DNA of 64,000 nt from Verrucomicrobium sp. (GTDB lineage: Bacteria > Verrucomicrobiota > Verrucomicrobiia > Methylacidiphilales > UBA1321). This document shows positions 45,538 through 54,879 of the stretch, piece after piece; position 1 is the first letter of the stretch; every line of letters starts with the position of its first letter. The notes beneath the pieces are model-generated. The model saw only the letters and a list, made by a program, of their open reading frames with translations, was not told the DNA's origin and made no database searches. Both the position numbers and the translations under genes were made by a program. Location: positions 1 to 64,000 of the forward strand of contig JAFIGT010000018.1 of assembly GCA_017849585.1 (NCBI GenBank), written 5' to 3'.

Positions 45538-46476
45538 ATGTCCGATTCCCTCATTCTCGGTTTTGATATTGGCGGCACCAAATGCGCCGCGCTCGTGGGC
45601 AACATCCACGGCGCCGTGCTCGCACGGCGCGAATGGCCCTCCCTCGCCACGCGCGGTCCCCAGGCCATGCTGGCCGATTTCCTCGCCGCCGCCGAAGCCC
45701 TCCGCGCCGTACATCCCGGCGTGAAAGCCTGCGGCGTCTCCATCGGCGGTCCGCTCGATGCCAACGAAGGCGTCATCTACTCCCCGCCAAATCTCCCCGG
45801 CTGGGACGCCATTCCGCTCAAGCAACAACTTCAATCCACCCTCGGTCTTCCCGTCTTCGTCGAGCACGACGCCGCCGCCTGCGCGTGGGCCGAGTACCTC
45901 TGGGGTCAACCCCGTTCCACCGGCAACCTGATCTACATCACCTCCGGCACCGGCTTCGGCGCGGGCTACATCCTTCAGGGCCAGATCTATCGCGGCGCGA
46001 AAGGCCGCTCCCCCGAAGTCGGCCACGCGCGATTCGCGGAGGACGGTCCCTTCGCCTATGAGAAAAAAGGAAGCGTGGAAGCGTTCTGCTCGGGGGCCTC
46101 ACTCTCCCGGCTCGCCGCGTGGAAATTTCCGCAGCGCTGGAGCGCCCAGCCGCCTGCCGGTCCGGAACTCGGCAAGCTCGCCGCCGCCGGAGACGCCGAT
46201 GCCGCGGCCGTGATCACTCTCAGCGCCCGCGCGACTGGCCAAGTCTGCGCCAATCTCATCGACACCTTCGCACCGGATGTAATCGTATTGGGAAGTCTCG
46301 CCCGCCATCTCGGCGAAGTCTGGATTGCCCAAGTAAAGGAGACCTGCCAGCGAGAGGCTCTCCCCGGCCTGCATGAACTCTGCCTCGTGCGCGCCACCAG
46401 CCTCGACTCGCGTCTGCAGGACTGCTCCACCCTCGCCATTGCCCTCGACGCCTCGGGACAGTTCCGAGCCCCCTAG
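45538..46476 (+). CDS. ROK family sugar kinase
   Basis: About 312 residues from ATG 45538 (a TTG at 45499 would add 13). ROK/ASKHA features: FDIGGTKCAALVG for phosphate binding, VSIGGPLDANEGV, VEHDAAACAWAEYLWG with the catalytic Asp, and YITSGTGFGAGYIL. The usual zinc-binding CxCGxxGC motif is missing: the segment reads DGPFAYEKKGSVEAFCSG. It probably phosphorylates glucose or another hexose, or N-acetyl sugar, in the cytoplasm. The GH78 gene follows 100 bp downstream. Confidence 0.87.
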   Translation: MSDSLILGFDIGGTKCAALVGNIHGAVLARREWPSLATRGPQAMLADFLAAAEALRAVHPGVKACGVSIGGPLDANEGVIYSPPNLPGWDAIPLKQQLQSTLGLPVFVEHDAAACAWAEYLWGQPRSTGNLIYITSGTGFGAGYILQGQIYRGAKGRSPEVGHARFAEDGPFAYEKKGSVEAFCSGASLSRLAAWKFPQRWSAQPPAGPELGKLAAAGDADAAAVITLSARATGQVCANLIDTFAPDVIVLGSLARHLGEVWIAQVKETCQREALPGLHELCLVRATSLDSRLQDCSTLAIALDASGQFRAP

Positions 46477-46576
46477 ACCTGTCTTCAATTGTGAACTCAG
46501 GTCAATTTTTGCGAACTTTTTTCAGAAGATTTGGGTAACCACTCGCCCCCCCGCGAACTATTGTCGGAAAGAATTT

Positions 46577-48940
46577 ATGAAAGCCAAAAACGCTTCCTCC
46601 ACCCGTTCCACTCCCTCTCCCTTCGTCGCCTCGAAATGGATCTGGCCCATCAATCCCCATTGGGACCTCCATAACACCTACGCCCTGTTTCGCAAGACAT
46701 TCGACCTCGCCACCCTCCCGGCCAAGGCCCCGCTCTTCATCACCGCCGATCAGGCCTATCTCCTCTTCATCAACGGCCAGTTCGTATCCCGCGGCCCGGC
46801 TCGTGGCTTTCAAGACCACTGGCCCTACGATGAAGTCGACGTCCGCCCCTTCCTGAAAAAGGGCCGCAACCTCATCGCCGTCCGCGCCTACAATCCCGGC
46901 TACAGCAATTTCCAATACCTCACCCAGGGCTTCGCCGGGCTGCTCGTCGCCGCGCGCTGGGGCAAAACCGTTCTCACGACCGACAACACGTGGAAATCGC
47001 TGCGTCAACGCAATGTCTCGTCCGACACGATTGTCACCAGCCTCCAGCTTTTCTCACAGGAACATATCGACCTGCGGCAGGAACCCGTCGGCTGGATGAC
47101 CCCCGATTTCGACGACAGCCAGTGGCTCGTTCCACCCACCGCCGCGTGGAATTCCGGTCCGTGGTTCAACCTCGAACCGCGCAATATCCCGATGCTCTCG
47201 GAGAAGGATCTGAAACCACTTCGTCTTCTCGGCGAAAACTCCGGCACTTGCGCCGCCGGTTACGAACGCGTCCGCAGCGTCGTCGAGTTGCGTCATCGCG
47301 AGGACTGCTCGCATCGTCCCACGCAGGCCGGTTTCGCCCCGCTTAAAGTTTCCGCCACCGGCGCGGGAAAATTCCGCAGCTACCTCTTCGACTTCGGCAA
47401 GACGGTCGTGGGCAACCTGAGTTTTGAAATCTCCGGCGCGCGCGGCGGAGAGATCATCGACACGGCCCATTACGAGACAATCAACAAGACCACTCTGACG
47501 CCCGATTACGACCTCAACGCCCACTGCCGCATGGCCTTTGGCGACCGTCTCATCTGCCACGAGGGAAAGAACGCACACCGCTTCTTCCACTTCTACGGAT
47601 TCCGTTATCTGCTCGTCACCGTGCGCGATGCCGAGGCCGATCTGTCGCTCGATTTGACCTTGAACTGGGTCGGTTATCCACTCGAACGCAAAGGCAGCTT
47701 CGCCTCCTCCGACAACGACCTGAATCGCATCTGGGAAACCTGCGCGTGGACCGAGCAATGCTGCGCGCTCGACGCCTACGTCGACACCCCCTGGCGCGAA
47801 CAAGCCCAATGGTGGGGCGATGCGCGCGTGCAAGCGTGGAATACCTTCCACCTCAACGGCGACGCCCGCCTCTTCCGCCGCGGCATCCACCAGATCGCCA
47901 GCCAGGCCACTCCCGACGGCGTCACCTACGGTCACGCTCCGACCATGGCGCACAGCTGCATCCTGCCTGACTTCACTCTCATCTGGTTCCTCACCATCTG
48001 GGATTACTACTGGCAGACCGGCTCGACCGAACCGCTCACCGCTCATCATGCCGTCGTGCAAAAGGCGCTCGATTATTTCCGTGATCACACCGACCCGAAA
48101 ACGGGCTTGATCACCTACGATCACCGCTTCTGGCTCTTCCTCGACTGGACCAGCCTCTTCAAGGATGGCACGCCGACGGTCTATAACCTCTGGTTGCTGA
48201 TCGCCCTCGAAAAACTCGTCCTGCTCTACCGCGCCGCCAAGCAGCCCCGCGAAGCCGCGCCGCTCGAAGCGTGGGCGAAGAAACTCCGCGTCGCGCTCGG
48301 CAAACTCATCGACAAGGACGGACTCCTGCGCGATGGCATCGACCGCAAGGGCAAGATCGTACCGCACAAAAGCATTCACTCCCAAACTCTCGCCCTCCTC
48401 GCCGGACTCAAGGGGATCAACGAAACGGCCGCACTGGAAAAGATCCTGCTCCCCTACATCCGCGGGGAAGTCCAACCGAAGGTCACCCCCTCTGCCTATT
48501 GGGTGACTTACGTATTCACCGTTCTCATCGAGCGTGGATATGGACAGGAAGTGACCGACTTCATCAAGAAATTCTGGACGCCGATGGTCGAGCACGGAAC
48601 CACGTGGGAAAACTTCGCGCCGCAAATCGGGGCGGAAAGCTTCTCGCACGCATGGTCCGCACATCCACTCTATCACCTCATGCAAACGGTCGGCGGCCTC
48701 TCGCAGGCCGGCCCGGCCTGGAGCACGGTCACGTTCCGTCCCGTTTTCCATGGCGAGGACTCCACCGTCACTCTCCCCACACCGAAAGGACCGATCCGTT
48801 CCGCGTGGAAAAAAGTCAACGGCAAGATCGACATCAAATTGCAACTCCCCGCCGGAATCAAAGCCCGCGTGGAATTGCCCGGACAAAAACCGCAGACCGC
48901 AACCAAAAGCGGTTCGTGGAAAATCTCCGTTACGAAGTAA
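46577..48940 (+). CDS. GH78 family alpha-L-rhamnosidase-like protein
   Basis: 787 residues from ATG 46577. N-terminal beta-sandwich domains (FITADQAYLLFINGQFVSRGPARGFQ) precede a six-hairpin barrel with the GH78 signature DTPWREQAQWWGDARVQAW (about 400-417) that contains catalytic Glu/Asp residues; LIDKDGLLRDGI and ETFSHAWSAHP-like segments follow. GH78 enzymes release alpha-L-rhamnose from plant or bacterial glycans. No clear signal peptide, so it is probably cytoplasmic or released by lysis. Ends 11 bp into the LacI regulator, 3-prime to 3-prime. Confidence 0.87.
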   Translation: MKAKNASSTRSTPSPFVASKWIWPINPHWDLHNTYALFRKTFDLATLPAKAPLFITADQAYLLFINGQFVSRGPARGFQDHWPYDEVDVRPFLKKGRNLIAVRAYNPGYSNFQYLTQGFAGLLVAARWGKTVLTTDNTWKSLRQRNVSSDTIVTSLQLFSQEHIDLRQEPVGWMTPDFDDSQWLVPPTAAWNSGPWFNLEPRNIPMLSEKDLKPLRLLGENSGTCAAGYERVRSVVELRHREDCSHRPTQAGFAPLKVSATGAGKFRSYLFDFGKTVVGNLSFEISGARGGEIIDTAHYETINKTTLTPDYDLNAHCRMAFGDRLICHEGKNAHRFFHFYGFRYLLVTVRDAEADLSLDLTLNWVGYPLERKGSFASSDNDLNRIWETCAWTEQCCALDAYVDTPWREQAQWWGDARVQAWNTFHLNGDARLFRRGIHQIASQATPDGVTYGHAPTMAHSCILPDFTLIWFLTIWDYYWQTGSTEPLTAHHAVVQKALDYFRDHTDPKTGLITYDHRFWLFLDWTSLFKDGTPTVYNLWLLIALEKLVLLYRAAKQPREAAPLEAWAKKLRVALGKLIDKDGLLRDGIDRKGKIVPHKSIHSQTLALLAGLKGINETAALEKILLPYIRGEVQPKVTPSAYWVTYVFTVLIERGYGQEVTDFIKKFWTPMVEHGTTWENFAPQIGAESFSHAWSAHPLYHLMQTVGGLSQAGPAWSTVTFRPVFHGEDSTVTLPTPKGPIRSAWKKVNGKIDIKLQLPAGIKARVELPGQKPQTATKSGSWKISVTK

Positions 48941-49973
48941 CCGCTACGGTCCTCCCGGCCACCCACGAGTTCTCCACCAGAGTCGCTCGCGGGAAGGCCG
49001 GGACGCCGCACTCGTTATTGTGAACCATGCTCACGATCATCTCCGTGGCGGCTTCACCCACGATGTCATTGTGCTGATTCATCCCCGCCCACTCGGGACG
49101 ATCCTGCCGCCACTCGAGCTGAATTAATCCGATGTCGCGCGGCACTTTCAATCCGCAAGCTTCCACCCATTTACGCACCTCGTTATAGAGAGTCAGAATC
49201 ACATCCGGCTTCTCCCGTTCCAGCCAGCGCCGGAACAGGGCGAGGTTCTGCCTCGCCTCCTGGATTTGATAAAACGGCTTGAGCCGACCCGATGCCGGCA
49301 ATCGTTGCTGCGCGATGAGCACGCCCGCCGAAAAGCGCCCCTCGACGAGTTCATCGATCACCGCATCCAGCACCAACGCCGGTCGGCGGTAACCGAGTTC
49401 CAGAGCTTTTTCGAACGCGTGCAACCCGAGCGTGTACTGGTCGGCGCTCGCAAAAGACAAAGCCGGATCGACCGGTCGCACCCCAGTGACCACGCAGGGA
49501 AATTGCTCCCACGTGGACCGAAATCGCTCCGGCAATCGGTTGCCTTTCATTAATCCCACAACAATGATACCGCGAATCCCCCGGTTGCGCAGAATCTTGT
49601 TCAGCTTCTCGCCATCCAGCGATTCGTCGTGCAACCAGAATTCATCCAGGCTGTACCCGAGTTGCGCCGCGCGACGCTGGCATCCCGCCACGTAAGTGGG
49701 CACCGTCGGATGTTGCGTGAATGCCTTGGGGTCGAGGTTCGCGTTGAGCAGTGCCAGACATGCCTTGAATCCCGGTCGTTGATTCGCCCGCAGTTGCGCC
49801 ATCAGATGCGCCACGGTCGGATTCTTCTGATACCCCATCGACTTCGCCAGCTGCTGCAGGCGTCGGCGCGTCGGCTCCGGCAACTGCGGGTCATTGCGCA
49901 ACGCCAGCGAAACGGTATTCTTCGACACGCCCGCCCGTCGGGCAATATCGGACATGGTGATTCCGGTTTTCAT
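48930..49973 (-). CDS. LacI family transcriptional regulator
   Basis: 347 residues from ATG 49973. The helix-turn-helix (MSDIARRAGVSKNTVSLALRND, then hinge RRRLQQLAKSMGYQKN) is classic LacI, and the rest has the sugar-binding fold (GIIVVGLMKGNRLPERF, FASADQYTLGLHAFEKALELG, DVILTLYNEVRKWVEACG). It is divergent from the arabinose-pathway genes (75 bp apart) and convergent with the GH78 gene, so it probably represses the arabinose or rhamnosidase genes. A longer frame upstream of 49973 is not protein-like. Confidence 0.9.
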   Translation of the reverse strand: MKTGITMSDIARRAGVSKNTVSLALRNDPQLPEPTRRRLQQLAKSMGYQKNPTVAHLMAQLRANQRPGFKACLALLNANLDPKAFTQHPTVPTYVAGCQRRAAQLGYSLDEFWLHDESLDGEKLNKILRNRGIRGIIVVGLMKGNRLPERFRSTWEQFPCVVTGVRPVDPALSFASADQYTLGLHAFEKALELGYRRPALVLDAVIDELVEGRFSAGVLIAQQRLPASGRLKPFYQIQEARQNLALFRRWLEREKPDVILTLYNEVRKWVEACGLKVPRDIGLIQLEWRQDRPEWAGMNQHNDIVGEAATEMIVSMVHNNECGVPAFPRATLVENSWVAGRTVAVTS

Positions 49974-50011
49974 CTCTAGTCCTTCGCTCACGTTACTGTC
50001 ATATAAAGGGC

Positions 50012-50040
50012 GGCTTGACCAGCCAGAACCTTCGGCGAAG
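50012..50040. promoter_or_regulatory. Candidate operator sites upstream of the ribulokinase gene
   Basis: In the 75 bp divergent region, GGCT-N5-AGCC (50012-50024) and the palindrome CTTCG-G-CGAAG (50030-50040) lie just upstream of the ribulokinase ATG at 50049. They are candidate sites for the neighbouring LacI-type regulator; support is only position. Confidence 0.3.
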
Positions 50041-50048
50041 ATGCCGTC

Positions 50049-51731
50049 ATGGCTTACACCTTGGGGATTGATTACGGCACCAACTCCGTTCGTGCGTTGG
50101 TGGTGGATGTGGCAACAGGAGCGGAGCTCGGCGTCTGCGTCGCGGACTATCCGAGCGGACATCAAGGTGTCCTGCTCAACAAGAACGATCACCATCTCGC
50201 CCGCCAGAATCCGGCGGATCATCTCTCGGGTCTCGAAACCTCCGTGCGCGGTGCCTTGGAACAGGCCAAAAAGAACGCCGGGTTCAACGCCAGCGCGATC
50301 ATCGGCATCGGCGTCGACACTACCGGCTCGAGTCCGATCCCGGTTGATGCCCACAACGTTCCCCTCGCTCTCAATCCGAAGTGGAAAGACAATCTCCACG
50401 CTCAATGCTGGCTCTGGAAAGATCACACCAGCCATCAGGAAGCGGCGGCCATCACGAAGCTCGCCACGAAGCATCGCCCGCAGTACATCGCGAAATGTGG
50501 CAACACCTATTCCTCCGAATGGTTCTGGTCGAAGATCTGGCATTGTCTCAAGGTCGCTCCCGACGTCTTTGATGCCGCCCACAGCTGGGTGGAATTAGCC
50601 GACTTCATTCCCGCCGTGCTCGCAGGCGTCACGGACCCGCTTCAGGTCAAACGCGGCATTTGCTGTGCCGGTCACAAGGCCCTCTACAGCGACGAGTGGA
50701 ATGGACTGCCCGACAAGGAATTCCTCTCGCTGCTCGATCCGAAGCTCGCCGCATTGCGCGACCGCCTCTATGCCAAGGCGCACGACGCCACCGTCGCCGC
50801 CGGGACGCTCTGCCCCGAATGGGCGCAGAAGCTCGGGTTGCCCGCGGGCATTCCCATCGCGATTGGTGAGATGGATGTTCACTACGGCGCGATCGGCAGC
50901 GGCATCAAGGAAGGCGTCATCGTCAAGGCGATCGGCACTTCCACGTGCGATTGCGCGGTCGTCGCGGCCAATAAAAAGGTCGCCGACATCCCCGGCATCT
51001 GCGGCATTGTTCCTGGCGCGATCCTGCCGGGCTTTTATGGCGTCGAAGCGGGTCAATCCGCCGTGGGTGACATCTTCAAGTGGTTCGTCGAAGTTGTCTG
51101 TCAGGGCAACGGCGCGCTGCATGGTCAACTCTCGCAGGAAGCCGAAGCGCAACGTCCCGGCCAGAGCGGCTTGCTCGCCCTTGACTGGAATAACGGCAAT
51201 CGCACGATTCTCGTCGATCCGATGCTGACCGGCCTGCTCGTCGGCCAGACCCTTTATACCACCCGCGCGGAAATCTATCGTGCCCTGATCGAAGGCACCG
51301 CTTACGGCGCACGCGCCATTATCGAACGCCTCAAGGAATACGGCGTACCGGTCGACGTCGTGGTCTGCTGCGGCGGCATCGCAGAGAAGAGTCCCTTCAC
51401 CATGCGACTCTACGCCGACATCACCGGCTGCACGATCCGCGTGGCCGGATCGAGTCAGGCGTGCGCGCTCGGAGCGGCCGTCTCTGCCGCCGTACTCGCC
51501 GGCAAGGCCAAGGGCGGCTATGCGACCTTCCCGGAGGCCCAGCAGGCCATGACCTCGCTCAAGGACGTTGTGTATTCGCCCCAAGCGGAGAACCAGAAAA
51601 TCTACAACGATCTGTACCGGCTCTATCGCCAACTCCACGACGCCTTCGGCGGCGTGAATAAATCGAGCGATCTGTCCGATGTCATGAAGGAACTCATCCG
51701 CATCAAAGACGCCCAGAATAAAACCATCTGA
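50049..51731 (+). CDS. araB: Ribulokinase (FGGY family)
   Basis: 560 residues of the FGGY kinase family. The N-terminal ATP-binding IDYGTNSVRALVVD, a sugar-binding segment with IGIGVDTTGSSPIPVD, WLWKDHTSHQEA, and the C-terminal phosphate-binding CGGIAEKSPFTMRLYADITG and ALGAAVSAA are present. Length and motifs fit ribulokinase, which phosphorylates L-ribulose in arabinose breakdown. The isomerase gene follows after 23 bp, then araD, so the three form an operon. Confidence 0.92.
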   Translation: MAYTLGIDYGTNSVRALVVDVATGAELGVCVADYPSGHQGVLLNKNDHHLARQNPADHLSGLETSVRGALEQAKKNAGFNASAIIGIGVDTTGSSPIPVDAHNVPLALNPKWKDNLHAQCWLWKDHTSHQEAAAITKLATKHRPQYIAKCGNTYSSEWFWSKIWHCLKVAPDVFDAAHSWVELADFIPAVLAGVTDPLQVKRGICCAGHKALYSDEWNGLPDKEFLSLLDPKLAALRDRLYAKAHDATVAAGTLCPEWAQKLGLPAGIPIAIGEMDVHYGAIGSGIKEGVIVKAIGTSTCDCAVVAANKKVADIPGICGIVPGAILPGFYGVEAGQSAVGDIFKWFVEVVCQGNGALHGQLSQEAEAQRPGQSGLLALDWNNGNRTILVDPMLTGLLVGQTLYTTRAEIYRALIEGTAYGARAIIERLKEYGVPVDVVVCCGGIAEKSPFTMRLYADITGCTIRVAGSSQACALGAAVSAAVLAGKAKGGYATFPEAQQAMTSLKDVVYSPQAENQKIYNDLYRLYRQLHDAFGGVNKSSDLSDVMKELIRIKDAQNKTI

Positions 51732-51754
51732 TTCAGCCCACACCACCATCCATT

Positions 51755-53257
51755 ATGCACCTCCCCCTCGGCAAACATTCCCCCGATATCACCCTCGGCC
51801 TCGTCTCCGCCTCGCGCAATTGCTTCCCCCGAGCCCTCTCGCAGGAACGCACCGAACGACTCGTCAAAGCCGCCGCCTCGGCGGGCATCACGCTCGTCAC
51901 GCCACTGGGCGAATGCGCCATCATCGAAACGAAAGCCCACGCCACTGAAGCGGCCCGGCAGTTGAAGTCCAAGGCAGTCGATGCGGTCGTTTTTTTCCTC
52001 GGCAATTTCTCTCCCGAAATCGAAGACGCCGTGTTCCTGAAAGAATTCGGCGGGTACGCCATGATTCTCGCTGCGGCGGAAGAAAGCGGTAGCTCCCTTC
52101 TGCAAAAACGTGGCGATGCCCTCTGCGGTCTGCTCTCCGCTGCCCTTGCGGTCGAAAAGCGCGGCCTCTCGCAAAAGATTCATCTACCGGAAGCTCCTGT
52201 TGTCAGCGCCGAGGAAGGCGTGAAGGAGATCCAGCATTTCATCCAGATCATGAAAGTGGTCAAGGGTGCCCGTAACGCCACGCTCGGTTTGTTCGGTCCC
52301 CGTCCGCGCGATTTCGAGACCTGCAATTACAATCTCGCATCCGTCAATTCCATCGGCATCGAAATCGAGGAACTCGGCCTGTTCGATCTGGAAAATGAAG
52401 TCCGCCAAATCAAGGAACAAGGCGGTTCGCCGACCATCGCAGCCGAGATGAAAACCGCCGTTCCCGGAGTGCCGAATGATGCGGAGTTCGTCAGCCGCCT
52501 CTCCATTTACGAGAAGGCGATACTCAATTTCCGTGAACGCCTGAAACTCTCCGGTGCCGCCTCGCAATGTTGGTCCGAGCAGGAGCTCGCGCTCAAGCAT
52601 GTGCCTTGCTTCATCAATGGACGACTCGCCGACAAGGGCTTTCCCATCGCGTGCGAGAACGATTGCTATTCCTTGATCGCCGAATTACTCGGCCAGTACG
52701 CGTCCGATAAAACCGTCACCGTCCTCGACATCAACCACAGCATTCCGAAGGATCTCCACGCCAGCCTCAAGGACTACCCTCTCGAAGACATGGTGGGCAT
52801 GTTCCATTGCGGCAACACGGCGAAAAGTCTCCTCAAAAATCCGGAGATGAAACATCAGGTCATCATGAAACGCCTGATGGAACCCGACACGCCCCCGGAC
52901 ATCACTCGTGGCACGCTCGAAGGCCAGATCGCCGGTTCACCCATCACCGTGTTGCAGGTCCATGGCGTCGGCGACAAACTCCGCGCCTATATCGCGGAAG
53001 GTCACTTCCTCGATCTCGACCCGAAGACCTTCGGCTGCACCGGCACGGCCTACATCCCCGGCTTCCGCCGCTTCTACCGTCACGTGTTGATCGGTCGCTT
53101 CCATCACCACGCGGGTGTGGCTTTCACCCATTGCGGTGCGGCGATCTTCGATGCGCTCAAGCTGCTCGGCGTGGCAGAAATCTACACTCCGCTGCCGTCG
53201 TGCGTGCCGTATCCCGGCGAGAATGTTTTCCGCAACGGTCTGACGCCAAGGAAATAG
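51755..53257 (+). CDS. L-fucose/L-arabinose isomerase family protein (arabinose isomerase role)
   Basis: 500 residues. The family is marked by NGRLADKGFPIACENDCYS (near 290), MFHCGNTAKSLL and HVLIGRFHHHAGVAFTHCG near the C-terminus, i.e. the Mn2+-binding Glu/Asp/His pattern of FucI-type isomerases. Its place between the ribulokinase gene and araD (2 bp before it) says it interconverts L-arabinose and L-ribulose. It is FucI-like rather than E. coli AraA-like, so it may be a non-orthologous replacement, and L-fucose or D-arabinose could also be substrates. Confidence 0.85.
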   Translation: MHLPLGKHSPDITLGLVSASRNCFPRALSQERTERLVKAAASAGITLVTPLGECAIIETKAHATEAARQLKSKAVDAVVFFLGNFSPEIEDAVFLKEFGGYAMILAAAEESGSSLLQKRGDALCGLLSAALAVEKRGLSQKIHLPEAPVVSAEEGVKEIQHFIQIMKVVKGARNATLGLFGPRPRDFETCNYNLASVNSIGIEIEELGLFDLENEVRQIKEQGGSPTIAAEMKTAVPGVPNDAEFVSRLSIYEKAILNFRERLKLSGAASQCWSEQELALKHVPCFINGRLADKGFPIACENDCYSLIAELLGQYASDKTVTVLDINHSIPKDLHASLKDYPLEDMVGMFHCGNTAKSLLKNPEMKHQVIMKRLMEPDTPPDITRGTLEGQIAGSPITVLQVHGVGDKLRAYIAEGHFLDLDPKTFGCTGTAYIPGFRRFYRHVLIGRFHHHAGVAFTHCGAAIFDALKLLGVAEIYTPLPSCVPYPGENVFRNGLTPRK

Positions 53258-53259
53258 AA

Positions 53260-53955
53260 ATGCCCTACCGCGAACTCAAGCGAGAATGCTACGAGGCCAA
53301 TGTCCGTCTGCCCGGTCATGGTCTCGTTGACCTCACCTTCGGCAACGTGAGCGTAATCGATCGCGCGCGTGGTATCTTCGGCATCAAACCGAGCGGTGTG
53401 GATTACAAGGAACTCTCGCCCGACGATATCGTCCTCGTCGATCTGGAGGGAAAACAGGTCGAGGGAAAACTGCGTCCCTCGTCCGACACTGCCACGCATC
53501 GACGACTCTTTCAGGCCTTCACCGAGATTCGCTCGGTCGTGCACACCCACTCGCGCAACGCCGTTGCCTTTGCGCAGGCGGGCCGTGCGATTCCCTGCTT
53601 CGGCACCACGCACGCCGATTATTTCCATGGCGAAGTGCCCGTCACCCGCATGATGACACCGAAAGAAATCGCGTCCGCCTACGAGTGGGAGACAGGAAAT
53701 GTCATCGTAGAACGCTTTCAGTCGCTCGACCCCAACGAAGTTTCGGCCGTTTTAGTCCATGGTCATGGCCCCTTCGTCTGGGGCTCGAGCGGCGCCAAAG
53801 CTGTCGAAAACGCTTTCGCACTCGAGATCGTCGCGGAGATGGCTCTCAAGACGTTGCAGATTGATCCCAAGGCGTGGCCCTTAAATCAAACTCAACTCGA
53901 CAAGCATTTCTACCGCAAGCATGGCGCGAAGGCGACCTACGGACAGCTTTCGTAA
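53260..53955 (+). CDS. araD: L-ribulose-5-phosphate 4-epimerase
   Basis: 231 residues, the usual length. Class II aldolase/epimerase motifs: LTFGNVSVID, IKPSGVDYKELSPDDIVLVDLEG, SSDTATHRRLFQAF, SVVHTHSRNAVAFAQAG (zinc-binding HTH), FGTTHADYFHGEVPVTR and LVHGHGPFVWG. It converts L-ribulose-5-phosphate to D-xylulose-5-phosphate. Its start lies 2 bp after the isomerase stop. An AraC-type gene ends 9 bp downstream on the other strand. Confidence 0.94.
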   Translation: MPYRELKRECYEANVRLPGHGLVDLTFGNVSVIDRARGIFGIKPSGVDYKELSPDDIVLVDLEGKQVEGKLRPSSDTATHRRLFQAFTEIRSVVHTHSRNAVAFAQAGRAIPCFGTTHADYFHGEVPVTRMMTPKEIASAYEWETGNVIVERFQSLDPNEVSAVLVHGHGPFVWGSSGAKAVENAFALEIVAEMALKTLQIDPKAWPLNQTQLDKHFYRKHGAKATYGQLS

Positions 53956-53964
53956 GAGCCACCG

Positions 53965-54789
53965 TCACACCCGGCGGATACGATAACGCTCGCGATATTC
54001 GGTCGGTGAAAGCGCCGTCTCCAGCTTGAACCGACGGGAAAAATAGAGCCGATCTTCGAATCCCGTCCGGCTCGCAATCTCGCCTACGTCCAACGTCGTT
54101 TCTGCCAGCATCCGACGCGCTTTCTGAATGCGCAGATCGAGCAAGTACCGCCCCGGCGTCGTCTTCAACGCCTGGAACCAACGCCGCCGGAACGTCGAAG
54201 GCGACATGCCGCATCGCTGCGCCAACTCCTCGAAGTCATGTTCGCGGTCCAACTGCTGCCGCAACTGCGACTGGATTTTCTGGATCACCTCATCCCCCGT
54301 TTCCAGCTTCGGCAGCAACGTCTCCAGCACCAACCTCTCGCACACTCGATCGACCCGATCCGCCATCATTTCCGGATGCCCCCCATTGATCAGTCCGTAC
54401 AACTCCTCGATTTGGGACTGGACCCGGTCGAAATTGTGAATCGGCCAGATCGGCCGCCGCTCCTTCACCAGCCCCGATTTCCTCAGGGCCGGCATATGCA
54501 CCGCATCGTACATCAAATAAAGTTCATCCCATGTTCCGTCCGGCAAGGAAGGCCCATACTCCAGCCAATCACCCGGCCATTGCGTGATCACGCACGGCCC
54601 GAGCACCGGCCAGCTTCGCCCCTTGCGATGGAATTCTCCCTCTCCACGCAGAATCAGCGAAAAGTTACATGTCGTAAATGTACCGCGCACCCAGCTATCC
54701 TTGTCGCGGATAAAACCAAGTCCCTGCAAGGGGCAGGACGACGGAAAGCGTCGACTGTACACCGCCCAGTGTCTGACTAAAAAATCCAT
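53965..54789 (-). CDS. AraC family transcriptional regulator
   Basis: 274 residues. C-terminal double helix-turn-helix: FEELAQRCGMSPSTFRRRWFQALKTTPGRYLLDLRIQKARRML then VGEIASRTGFEDRLYFSRRFKLETALSPTEYR. The N-terminal half is a beta-rich effector region (LGPCVITQWPGDWLEYGP). It is divergent from the Gfo/Idh/MocA gene (90 bp), which is the likely target, and convergent with araD. Confidence 0.9.
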   Translation of the reverse strand: MDFLVRHWAVYSRRFPSSCPLQGLGFIRDKDSWVRGTFTTCNFSLILRGEGEFHRKGRSWPVLGPCVITQWPGDWLEYGPSLPDGTWDELYLMYDAVHMPALRKSGLVKERRPIWPIHNFDRVQSQIEELYGLINGGHPEMMADRVDRVCERLVLETLLPKLETGDEVIQKIQSQLRQQLDREHDFEELAQRCGMSPSTFRRRWFQALKTTPGRYLLDLRIQKARRMLAETTLDVGEIASRTGFEDRLYFSRRFKLETALSPTEYRERYRIRRV

Positions 54790-54879
54790 ATCTTTGACGA
54801 ATCAATCCATTCTCTTTACAGGGATTATGTTATAGCCTGAAAAAATAATACAAATTCAAATCATCCATACCATTTTATT

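Noticed and set aside
47054-48886. 610-codon minus-strand frame opposite the GH78 gene
   Set aside because: Antisense to a gene with clear family motifs; high G+C favours long shadow frames.
49974-50582. Upstream extension of the LacI gene to 50582
   Set aside because: The helix-turn-helix starts at 49973; the extension is antisense to the ribulokinase gene and not protein-like.
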